Origin: an uncultured Oscillospiraceae bacterium
GTDB taxonomy: Bacteria; Bacillota; Clostridia; Oscillospirales; Acutalibacteraceae
Assembly (NCBI GenBank): GCA_900552225.1
Contig: URYX01000141.1
Coordinates: forward strand, 1 to 5,042
Reading direction: 5' to 3'
Length of the DNA stretch: 5,042 bases
Positions 1 to 5,023 of this stretch are shown here, one piece after another. Position 1 is the first letter of the stretch; each line of letters begins with the position of its first letter. Below the pieces are notes generated by a model. The model made no database searches, had not been told where the DNA came from, and worked only from the letters and a program-made list of their open reading frames with translations. The position numbers were made by a program, and so were the translations under genes.

Positions 1-90
1 GGCCGTCGGGGTCTCTTTTGCTTTTTGGCGGGCCTGCAATCGCTTTTCCCGGGATTTTCCGGTCCGGGTCGGGAATCTGCGAAAAAATTC

Positions 91-119
91 TTGCAAAACG
101 GGTCGAAAGGGTGTATGAT
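91..119 (+). promoter_or_regulatory. sigma-A-type promoter of the CAT/E2-like gene
   Basis: A TTGCAA -35 box (91-96) and a TATGAT -10 box (114-119) are separated by exactly 17 bp, the optimum for a sigma-70/sigma-A promoter. Transcription should start near 126, giving a leader of about 60 nt before the start codon at 186. The surrounding bases are AT-richer than the rest of the window. The motif match is seen in the sequence; its activity is inferred. Confidence 0.72.
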
Positions 120-176
120 AAAACAATCCAAAACCTACCCCCGAAAAAATGGAACGCAGTTTTAGACAGAGAGGAC

Positions 177-182
177 GAGGAA
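177..182 (+). promoter_or_regulatory. ribosome binding site of the CAT/E2-like gene
   Basis: GAGGAA ends 3 nt before the ATG at 186 (its GAGG core ends 5 nt before), and a second purine block GAGGA lies at 171-175. This is the only good Shine-Dalgarno sequence in the region. It favours the start at 186 over the in-frame ATG at 18, which lies upstream of the promoter. Confidence 0.7.
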
Positions 183-185
183 GCC

Positions 186-1028
186 ATGAGAAGAGCCGAC
201 GGGAGACGCCTGAAGCATGTAGACCCGATGTATACCATTGCCGCGTTTGTGATGAATAAACGCTATGACGCCATGAACAATATCACGTTGGATTTGCCGG
301 TGGAGCCGATGCGGGCCTACATGAACGACGCGCGGAAGCGCGGACATACGGTTTCGCATCTGGGAATCATCCTCTCCGCCTATCTGCGGACCGCGGCGGA
401 GTTTCCGCAGCTCAACCGATTTGTGGTCAATAAGCGCATCTACGCCCGCAATGAATTCCCGGTGGGGATGGTGGTGCTGCAGGGCGGCAAGATGGATCAC
501 GGCACGATGTCCAAAATCTATTTTGACGTCCGGGACGATATTTTTACCGTGCAGCAGAAGATCGAGGAGTATGTTGCGCAAAACCGCGAGAATGCCAAGG
601 ACAATTCCACGGAAAAGCTGATGCGTCGGCTGCTGGCCGTGCCGGGCCTGCTGTCGTTCGGTGTCGGGCTGTTCCGTTTTATGGATAAGCACGGGATGCT
701 GCCGAAAAAGGTCATCGATGCCAGCCCGTTCCATACAAGCCTGCTGATCTCCAATCTGGCCAGCATCCGTACCAATCACATTTATCACCACTGCTACGAG
801 TTCGGGACGACCAGTGTCGCCATCACGATGGGCAATCTGCGCGAGGTCCCCAAGCGTGTCAAGGGCGAGATTGTGTTTGAAAAGTGCATGCCGCTCGGCG
901 TGGTGATGGACGAACGTATCTGCTCCGGCAGCTATTTTGCGCTGGCGTTCCGCCGCTTCCGGGAGTACATTGAGGATCCGACGCTGCTGGAGGGCGAGCC
1001 GGCGGTTGTCAACGAGGATACCGACTGA
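186..1028 (+). CDS. CAT/E2-fold acyltransferase-like protein with altered active site
   Basis: A 280-aa protein resembling the catalytic domain of 2-oxoacid dehydrogenase E2 subunits and chloramphenicol acetyltransferase, which share a fold. There is no lipoyl or peripheral-subunit-binding domain, so it is not a complete E2. Family-like features include an N-terminal segment with a strand/helix ending in an ISHLG-like VSHLG (residues 56-60), a strand around FPVGMVVLQG (91-100), LLISNLASI (186-194), and the C-terminal block MDERICSGSYFA (241-252). That block aligns with the usual DHRxxDG motif, in which His is the catalytic base and Asp is structural. Here the His position is Glu243 and the Asp position is Ser247, so ordinary acyl-CoA transfer may be lost or may work differently. 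No signal peptide or clear membrane segment is visible, so it is probably cytosolic. The start at 186 is chosen for its ribosome binding site and for the promoter just upstream. It is followed by a 171-bp gap and is probably not tightly coupled to the lipase gene. The fold assignment is fairly sure; the substrate is unknown. Confidence 0.78.
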   Translation: MRRADGRRLKHVDPMYTIAAFVMNKRYDAMNNITLDLPVEPMRAYMNDARKRGHTVSHLGIILSAYLRTAAEFPQLNRFVVNKRIYARNEFPVGMVVLQGGKMDHGTMSKIYFDVRDDIFTVQQKIEEYVAQNRENAKDNSTEKLMRRLLAVPGLLSFGVGLFRFMDKHGMLPKKVIDASPFHTSLLISNLASIRTNHIYHHCYEFGTTSVAITMGNLREVPKRVKGEIVFEKCMPLGVVMDERICSGSYFALAFRRFREYIEDPTLLEGEPAVVNEDTD

Positions 1029-1046
1029 TTTTTCATAAAAAATCCA

Positions 1047-1074
1047 GGATTCCCGGCGAGGACACCGGAAATCC
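1047..1074 (+). other. GC-rich hairpin after the CAT/E2-like gene
   Basis: GGATTCCCGG (1047-1056) and CCGGAAATCC (1065-1074) pair as a 10-position stem with one C-A mismatch and an 8-nt loop, starting 18 nt after the stop codon at 1026-1028. No T-run follows on the plus strand, so it is not a standard intrinsic terminator. It could protect a 3' end, attenuate readthrough or be a DNA-binding site. Just before it, 1027-1044 forms a weak AT-only inverted repeat. The rest of the 1029-1199 gap shows no convincing promoter or gene. Confidence 0.4.
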
Positions 1075-1199
1075 GGGGGCGTATGAGGCATACGGAATAC
1101 GGTAAGACGGGAAGGGCCGACGGCGGACGCGATGCGCGGTACGGGGCCTTGCGCGAACCGGATTTTGCGGACAAAGTAGGGGAAAGCGGGGACAAGACG

Positions 1200-2141
1200 A
1201 TGTATCAGAAGGAATGGTTTGCCATGCCGGGCAGCGGGCAGAAGATTTGCCTGCACCGCTTTATGCCTGACGGGGCGCCGCGGATGGTGCTGCAGATCTG
1301 CCACGGGATGGCGGAATATCTGTACCGTTACCGTCCGTTTGCGGAGTTTTTGAACGCACACGGTGTTCTGGTGTGCGGGATTGACCATCCGGGCCACGGC
1401 GAGACCGAGGGGCAGCGCGGCTTTTTTGCGGAGCGGGACGGCTGGCAGTATCTGATTGAGGCCAACGTGGAATGCAGCCGCCGGATGCACGAAGACGCCG
1501 CCGCGCAGGGGGTTCCGTATGTCATTCTCGGCCACTCCATGGGCTCCTTTGTGGCGCGCACGATTGCCGCATTTCACGGGGAATGTGCGGATGCCTATAT
1601 TTTTGTGGGAACGGCGGGACGCAACCCGCTGCTTTGGCTCGGCCGGTCGGTGGCACGGGTGCAGAAGGCGCTGTGCGGGCCGCGGCATGTCAGCGGATTG
1701 CTGCAGACGCTGAACTTCGGTCCCTACAACCGGGGCGACTGGGAGCACCGCACGGATGTGGACTGGGTGTGCTCGGATCCGGACGTGGTCGATGACTATG
1801 TGGCGGATGAAGGCTGCGGCTTTGCCTTCACTGCTTCTGCATTTTATGACCTGTACAGCGGCCTTCGCGTGCTGCAGTCGGAGGCGTGGGTGCAGGGACT
1901 GGACCCGCAGAAGCCCTATTTGCTGCTGGCCGGCGATGCCGACCCGGTCGGAAACCGCGGCAAGGGCGTGACGGAGGTATACGAGCGCATGAAGGCGGCG
2001 GGAATTGCCGACGTGACGCTGCGGCTGTATCCCGGAATGCGGCACGAAATCCTCAACGAGACCGGAAAAGAGGAAGTATATGAGACCGTGTGGGCCTGGC
2101 TGACGGAGCATGTGCTGCAGGAGAAGGACCATGAGCGATAA
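1200..2141 (+). CDS. alpha/beta hydrolase, monoacylglycerol lipase-like
   Basis: A 313-aa serine hydrolase of the Hydrolase_4 / monoacylglycerol lipase (lysophospholipase) group; about 300 aa is usual for the family. The HGMAEY oxyanion-hole segment is at residues 35-40 (HGxxEH in classical members), followed by DHPGHGET (62-69). The nucleophile elbow GHSMG is at 111-115 with Ser113, the acid is Asp248 in GDADPV, and the base is His282 in GMRHE. The triad is therefore complete. There is no signal peptide, so it is expected to act in the cytosol on imported or membrane-derived monoacylglycerol, lysophospholipid or a similar ester. The ATG at 1200 is chosen because family homology begins there and GGGG at 1188-1191 can serve as a modest ribosome binding site. 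The open frame back to 1083 encodes a non-hydrophobic, low-quality stretch. The gene overlaps glycerol kinase by 11 nt, which supports glycerol release as its role. The exact substrate is inferred. Confidence 0.86.
   Translation: MYQKEWFAMPGSGQKICLHRFMPDGAPRMVLQICHGMAEYLYRYRPFAEFLNAHGVLVCGIDHPGHGETEGQRGFFAERDGWQYLIEANVECSRRMHEDAAAQGVPYVILGHSMGSFVARTIAAFHGECADAYIFVGTAGRNPLLWLGRSVARVQKALCGPRHVSGLLQTLNFGPYNRGDWEHRTDVDWVCSDPDVVDDYVADEGCGFAFTASAFYDLYSGLRVLQSEAWVQGLDPQKPYLLLAGDADPVGNRGKGVTEVYERMKAAGIADVTLRLYPGMRHEILNETGKEEVYETVWAWLTEHVLQEKDHER
2119..2123 (+). promoter_or_regulatory. ribosome binding site of glpK inside the lipase gene
   Basis: AGGAG lies 7 nt before the ATG at 2131 and within the last codons of the lipase gene. 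It fixes the glpK start at 2131, not at the in-frame ATG at 2110, which would add seven residues (MCCRRRT). It implies translational coupling of the two genes. Confidence 0.8.
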
Positions 2142-3624
2142 GAAGTATGTGATTGCGCTGGATCAGGGGACGACCTCCTCCCGTGCGGTGCTGTTTGATC
2201 GTGCGCTGCAGGTCTGCGGTATGGAGCAGAAGGAGCTGCACCAAAGCTATCCGCAGGCGGGCTATGTGGAGCAGGACCCGATGGAGATTTATGCCTCCCA
2301 GTATGCGGTGCTGCAGGAGCTGATTGCCTCCCGCGGTGTGCGGCCGGAGGAGATTGCCGCCATCGGCATCGCCAATCAGCGCGAGACCACCGTTGTATGG
2401 GACAGAAAGACCGGTCAGCCGGTGTATCCCGCCATTGTGTGGCAGTGCCGCAGGACGAGCGACGAATGCGAGCGCCTGCGGGAGACGGAGCTGGCGCGCT
2501 ATATTCACGAAAACACCGGGCTTTTACCCGATGCCTATTTTTCGGCCACCAAGCTGCGCTGGATTCTGGAGCATGTCTCCGGTGCCCGCGAGCGGGCGCA
2601 GCGCGGCGAGCTGCTGTTCGGAACGGTGGATTGCTGGCTGCTGTGGAAGCTGACCGACGGGAGAGTGCATGCCACCGACGAGACCAACGCCTCACGCACC
2701 ATGCTGTATAATCTGCGCACCCACTGCTGGGATGAGCGGCTGCTGCGGGAATTTTCCGTGCCGGAGGCCATGCTGCCGGAGGTGCGGCCGTCCGGCAGCC
2801 GATTCGGTACGCTGAATCTGTCCGACACCGAGGTGCCGATTGCGGGCGTGGCCGGCGATCAGCAGGCGGCACTGTTCGGACAGGGCTGCTTTGAAGCGGG
2901 TGATGTGAAGAATACATACGGAACGGGCTGCTTTTTGCTGCTGCATACCGGACAGGAGCTGCGGCTGTCCCATCGGGGACTGCTGACGACGGCAGCCGCA
3001 TGCCCGGAGGGAGAGCACGGCTACGCCATAGAGGGCAGCGTTTTTATCGGCGGCGCCGTGATTCAGTGGCTGCGGGATGAGATGCGGCTGATTGCCTCGG
3101 CGGCGGAGTCGGAGGAGGTGGCGCTGCAGGTGCCCGACAGCGGCGGAGTGTATATTGTGCCCGCCTTTACGGGACTGGGAGCGCCGTACTGGGATATGTA
3201 TGCCCGCGGCACCGTGGTCGGCCTGACGCGCGGTACCGGGCGGGCGCATCTGGTGCGGGCGGCGCTGGAGTCCATTGCGTATCAGACCAAGGATGTGCTG
3301 GATACCGTGGTCGGAGAAACCGGTGTGCGGCCGTCGGCCCTGCGGGTGGACGGCGGGGCCTCGGCCAACCGCTTCCTAATGCAGTTCCAGGCGGATGTGC
3401 TCGGCATCCCGATCGACCGGCCGCGCATCCGGGAAACCACGGCGCTCGGTGCCGCCTGTCTGGCGGGGCTGACGGTCGGATTTTATGATTCCCGGGAGGA
3501 GCTGTGCCGTCTGCGGGAGACGGACTGCCTGTTTATGCCGCAGATGCTGCCGGAGGAGGCCGCCGCGCGCAGCCGCGAGTGGCATCGCGCCGTGGAGCGG
3601 GCCGGAGGCTGGGTGCGGCCGTAA
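2131..3624 (+). CDS. glpK: glycerol kinase
   Basis: A 497-aa FGGY-family kinase that uses ATP to convert glycerol to sn-glycerol-3-phosphate in the cytosol; the length is typical. The N-terminal phosphate-binding block ALDQGTTSSRAV is at residues 9-20. Glycerol contacts known from the E. coli enzyme are all present: Arg84 and Glu85 (NQRET), Trp104, Tyr136 (DAYFSATKLRW), catalytic Asp243 with Gln244 (AGDQQAALFGQ), and Phe268 after NTYGTGC. The second ATPase-fold domain has FTGLGAPYWD (346-355) and the adenine-site segment LRVDGGASANRFLMQ (404-418). The loop just before VPIAGVAGDQQ reads SRFGTLNLSDTE and lacks the His that HPr phosphorylates in many Firmicutes GlpKs, where a YHFFG-like segment sits. 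Control by PTS phosphorylation is therefore probably absent. The start overlaps the lipase gene by 11 nt and has a strong internal ribosome binding site. No glpF or glpD is visible in the window. The identity is very secure. Confidence 0.97.
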   Translation: MSDKKYVIALDQGTTSSRAVLFDRALQVCGMEQKELHQSYPQAGYVEQDPMEIYASQYAVLQELIASRGVRPEEIAAIGIANQRETTVVWDRKTGQPVYPAIVWQCRRTSDECERLRETELARYIHENTGLLPDAYFSATKLRWILEHVSGARERAQRGELLFGTVDCWLLWKLTDGRVHATDETNASRTMLYNLRTHCWDERLLREFSVPEAMLPEVRPSGSRFGTLNLSDTEVPIAGVAGDQQAALFGQGCFEAGDVKNTYGTGCFLLLHTGQELRLSHRGLLTTAAACPEGEHGYAIEGSVFIGGAVIQWLRDEMRLIASAAESEEVALQVPDSGGVYIVPAFTGLGAPYWDMYARGTVVGLTRGTGRAHLVRAALESIAYQTKDVLDTVVGETGVRPSALRVDGGASANRFLMQFQADVLGIPIDRPRIRETTALGAACLAGLTVGFYDSREELCRLRETDCLFMPQMLPEEAAARSREWHRAVERAGGWVRP

Positions 3625-3669
3625 GCGCTGAAAGCGCAGGCTGTCGAGCCATTTACGCCCGAAAGGGCG
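3620..3669 (+). other. tandem hairpins in the glpK 3' UTR (possible structured RNA)
   Basis: Three small perfect hairpins follow one another directly after the glpK stop codon. GCGCT/AGCGC (3625-3637) has a GAA loop, GGCT/AGCC (3639-3650) has a GTCG loop, and CGCCC/GGGCG (3656-3669) has a GAAA (GNRA) tetraloop. CGTAA (3620-3624, containing the stop codon) is also complementary to TTACG (3653-3657). The first two hairpins could thus sit in a three-way junction, in competition with the base of the third. I do not recognise a known RNA family. It may simply protect the mRNA 3' end. Confidence 0.4.
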
Positions 3670-3704
3670 GCAGATGCTGAAAAATACGGAAAATATCCAA
3701 AACT

Positions 3705-3757
3705 CCCCCTGTGACGGAGCACCTGCCGGGTGCGCGTCACAGGGGGATGTTTGTGTT
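3705..3757 (+). terminator. strong, probably bidirectional intrinsic terminator
   Basis: CCCCCTGTGAC (3705-3715) and GTCACAGGGGG (3736-3746) form a perfect 11-bp stem, with an inner GCACC/GGTGC stem (3719-3733). On the plus strand it is followed by a T-rich stretch (ATGTTTGTGTTTG), which would end glpK. On the minus strand it is followed by GTTTTGGATATTTT, which would end the membrane protein gene that stops at 3789. The T-runs are interrupted on both sides, but the stem is very stable and sits between convergent genes. Confidence 0.8.
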
Positions 3758-3788
3758 TGTAGTTACGGGGGGAGGGACAAACAGAAGC

Positions 3789-4295
3789 TTAGTCGTGCTG
3801 AATGTCCAGCGTCTCCGGCTTCACCCTTTGCTTGCTGCGGATGGTGCGGAGAATTTCCTGTGTGTCGCGGCGTTCACGGTCGATGTGAGTAAACAGTGTG
3901 CTCAGCCACAGCAGGATCGGAACCAGCACCGGGGAAAAGTGGCGCCACAGCAGCTTGAAGCTGTCCATGCCGACGGTTCCGTCCGCCTTGACCGACAGCG
4001 TGCCGCTGGGCATGGTGTATTGACGGATGACAAACGCGGCCACTAGGAACAGAATGCCGGAAACGGTCAGGATGCTCAGACCGATAATCCTTTTTTGCGG
4101 CATGGCCGTATACAGAATCAGCCCCACCCACAGCAGCACCGTGCTGGCCGCGACCAGAAGGAACATCAGCGGCCGGCCGTCCTGCTCCCAGCAGAGGCCG
4201 AGGCTGAACAGGGCGAGAATCTGAACGGCGAGACCGCAGACAACGGCCACCATCCAGGCGAGTACGGCAGCAATTTTTGAAGTGACGCGCAACAT
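3789..4295 (-). CDS. four-helix integral membrane protein, function unknown
   Basis: A 168-aa hydrophobic protein I do not recognise. Predicted membrane segments by eye are residues 8-35, 43-63, 70-90 and 119-136. The 28-residue loop 91-118 should be outside. The C-terminal tail (137-168) is highly charged (HIDRERRDTQEI and onward) and should be cytoplasmic. Basic residues in the N-terminus, in the MPQKR turn and in the tail fit the positive-inside rule with both ends in the cytoplasm. No enzymatic motif is visible. The ATG at 4295 is chosen because GAGGA (4305-4309) lies 9 nt upstream. The in-frame ATG at 4304 abuts the GAGGA with no spacing and would add only three residues. The gene stands alone, convergent to glpK, with its own promoter and an overlapping palindrome that suggests a repressor. 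It could sense or export something, but that is not supported by sequence. Confidence 0.75.
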   Translation of the reverse strand: MLRVTSKIAAVLAWMVAVVCGLAVQILALFSLGLCWEQDGRPLMFLLVAASTVLLWVGLILYTAMPQKRIIGLSILTVSGILFLVAAFVIRQYTMPSGTLSVKADGTVGMDSFKLLWRHFSPVLVPILLWLSTLFTHIDRERRDTQEILRTIRSKQRVKPETLDIQHD

Positions 4296-4304
4296 ACTAT
4301 ACAT

Positions 4305-4309
4305 TCCTC
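4305..4309 (-). promoter_or_regulatory. ribosome binding site of the membrane protein gene
   Basis: On the minus strand GAGGA sits 9 nt before the ATG at 4295 and directly touches another in-frame ATG at 4304. Normal spacing supports the downstream start. Confidence 0.65.
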
Positions 4310-4313
4310 TTTT

Positions 4314-4332
4314 CTGTATCGATACGATACAG
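4314..4332. promoter_or_regulatory. palindromic operator-like site
   Basis: CTGTATCG (4314-4321), a 3-nt ATA spacer and CGATACAG (4325-4332) form a perfect 19-bp inverted repeat. Its distal end overlaps the -10 box of the minus-strand promoter by two bases, and it covers the expected transcription start near 4324. That is a standard place for a dimeric repressor to bind. A second nested palindrome GTATCGATAC spans 4316-4325. The regulator family (GntR, TetR or another) cannot be told from the site alone, and no regulator gene lies in the window. Confidence 0.6.
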
Positions 4333-4359
4333 CATATCACAAATTTACGGAAATGACAA
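4331..4359 (-). promoter_or_regulatory. sigma-A-type promoter of the membrane protein gene
   Basis: Read on the minus strand, TTGTCA (4354-4359) is a near-consensus -35 box and TATGCT (4331-4336) is the -10 box, with a 17-bp spacer. An A/T-only tract at about 4371-4383 lies upstream where an UP element would be. The leader to the ATG at 4295 would be about 30 nt. Confidence 0.68.
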
Positions 4360-4384
4360 GCCCAAGTGCATTTTTTTAAAAAAT

Positions 4385-4490
4385 AACGGAGAGAGCGCCG
4401 CATCCGCAGGGAGTCGGACGGTGCGCACAACGTCCACCCGGGACCCGGAGGCGGGCAGACGGCATGGGGGAGGTGCACGGCCCGAGAGCA
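4385..4490. other. GC-rich intergenic stretch with inverted repeats, no gene seen
   Basis: About 100 bp between the terminator of the S1-domain gene and the promoter of the membrane protein gene. It holds GGACG/CGTCC (4416-4435) around the palindrome GTGCGCAC (4421-4428), and the 11-bp inverted repeat CCGGGACCCGG (4438-4448). Open frames run through it but show no coding character or ribosome binding site. I cannot assign it to a known RNA family. It may be spacer or a remnant. Confidence 0.35.
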
Positions 4491-4527
4491 GAAAAATTCC
4501 CGGAGGGTATGCAAACCGTCCGGGAAT
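4490..4527 (-). terminator. intrinsic terminator of the S1-domain gene
   Basis: On the minus strand a 9-bp stem, ATTCCCGGA (4519-4527) with TCCGGGAAT (4496-4504), is followed directly by a T-run (TTTTTC, about 4491-4496). A short inner GGT/ACC pairing narrows the loop. It begins 14 nt after the stop codon at 4541-4543, so it ends this transcript. Confidence 0.85.
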
Positions 4528-4540
4528 GGGGTGAATGGAT

Positions 4541-4990
4541 TCAGCCGCGGTTTCCGCTGCCGCCGCGGTAGGAGAAGCCGCCGTGCTTGTTGTCCAGAGA
4601 ACGCTTGAGATCCGAAATTTTTTCGTCGCTCGTCTGCTTGAAGCGGGACATCATATCCTCAAAGCTGCCGCCGCTGTTGCGGGAGGACTGCCATTCAAAT
4701 TCGCCGGGACGGTGAGACACGGGCTGCGGTGTACGCGAATAGCCGCGGCGCACCGGCTCGGCGGCTTTCTTGATGGACAAAGCGATTTTGCCGTCATCAC
4801 CGATGTTCAGCACCTTCACCTTGACCGTCTGGTTTTCCGTGACATAATCGCGGATCTCCTTGACGTAGGTCGGCGCGACCTCGGATATATGCACCATTCC
4901 CGTTTTTCCGTTGGGAAGCTCCACAAACGCGCCGAATTTTGTGATACCAGTGACCTTGCCCTCCAAAACCGCTCCTACTTCCAATTGCAT
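4541..4990 (-). CDS. S1 RNA-binding domain protein (YabR/GSP13-like)
   Basis: A 149-aa protein with one S1 OB-fold RNA-binding domain at residues about 4-75. Hallmarks are GAVLEGKVTGITKFGAFVEL, with the conserved FGAFVEL core (19-25), then GMVHISEV (31-38) and IALSIKKA (69-76). An Arg-rich linker follows, then a segment typical of clostridial members, FEDMMSRFKQTSDEKISDLK (110-129), and a basic Gly-rich end (SYRGGSGNRG) resembling a short RGG box. Relatives include B. subtilis YabR and YugI (GSP13), about 130 aa, some of which associate with ribosomes; the molecular role here is inferred to be RNA or ribosome binding in the cytosol. The ATG at 4990 is the only sensible start, but the AGGAGG (5004-5009) lies 13 nt away, longer than usual. 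In Firmicutes this gene often follows divIC, and a possible end of such a gene lies 33 nt upstream. Confidence 0.9.
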   Translation of the reverse strand: MQLEVGAVLEGKVTGITKFGAFVELPNGKTGMVHISEVAPTYVKEIRDYVTENQTVKVKVLNIGDDGKIALSIKKAAEPVRRGYSRTPQPVSHRPGEFEWQSSRNSGGSFEDMMSRFKQTSDEKISDLKRSLDNKHGGFSYRGGSGNRG

Positions 4991-5003
4991 AGACGCCTGA
5001 TTT

Positions 5004-5009
5004 CCTCCT
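5004..5009 (-). promoter_or_regulatory. ribosome binding site of the S1-domain gene, long spacing
   Basis: A full AGGAGG on the minus strand, 13 nt before the ATG at 4990. No ATG, GTG or TTG lies in frame between them. Either the spacing is naturally long or the weaker AGGCG nearer the start contributes. Confidence 0.6.
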
Positions 5010-5023
5010 ACTTCTGTTCCAAG

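Noticed and set aside
1..26. GGCCGTCGGGGTC followed by TCTTTTGCTTTTT, resembling the right arm and T-run of a terminator of a gene to the left
   Set aside because: The left arm would lie outside the window, so pairing cannot be shown.
18..185. In-frame N-terminal extension of the acyltransferase-like protein from the ATG at 18
   Set aside because: The promoter at 91-119 lies inside it, the predicted extension has no family homology, and a good ribosome binding site serves the ATG at 186.
149..259. Short 36-codon frame from the ATG at 149, considered as a leader peptide
   Set aside because: It has no Shine-Dalgarno, runs out of frame into the real gene, and no attenuator structure accompanies it.
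1083..1199. 39-residue N-terminal extension of the lipase from the ATG at 1083
   Set aside because: The extension is charged and low in hydrophobic residues, shows no family match, and the lipase fold starts right after the ATG at 1200.
162..2132. 656-aa open frame on the minus strand, antisense to the acyltransferase-like and lipase genes
   Set aside because: It is opposite two genes with clear family motifs, rich in His, Arg, Pro and Gln as expected of a GC-rich shadow frame, has no recognisable domain, and offers no good promoter or ribosome binding site. Long antisense frames are common in high-GC coding DNA.
1916..3001. 361-aa open frame on the minus strand, antisense to the lipase end and glpK
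   Set aside because: It is Arg/Ser/Ala/Pro-rich with no domain, and lies opposite the very well conserved glycerol kinase.
3674..3892. Small plus-strand frame starting in the glpK 3' UTR
   Set aside because: It crosses the strong terminator stem-loop, overlaps the end of the minus-strand membrane protein gene, and has no ribosome binding site; the Cys-rich product is a shadow.
4296..4514. 73-residue N-terminal extension of the membrane protein
   Set aside because: It runs through the promoter, the operator-like palindrome and the GC-rich spacer and reaches the neighbour's terminator; its sequence has no coding character.
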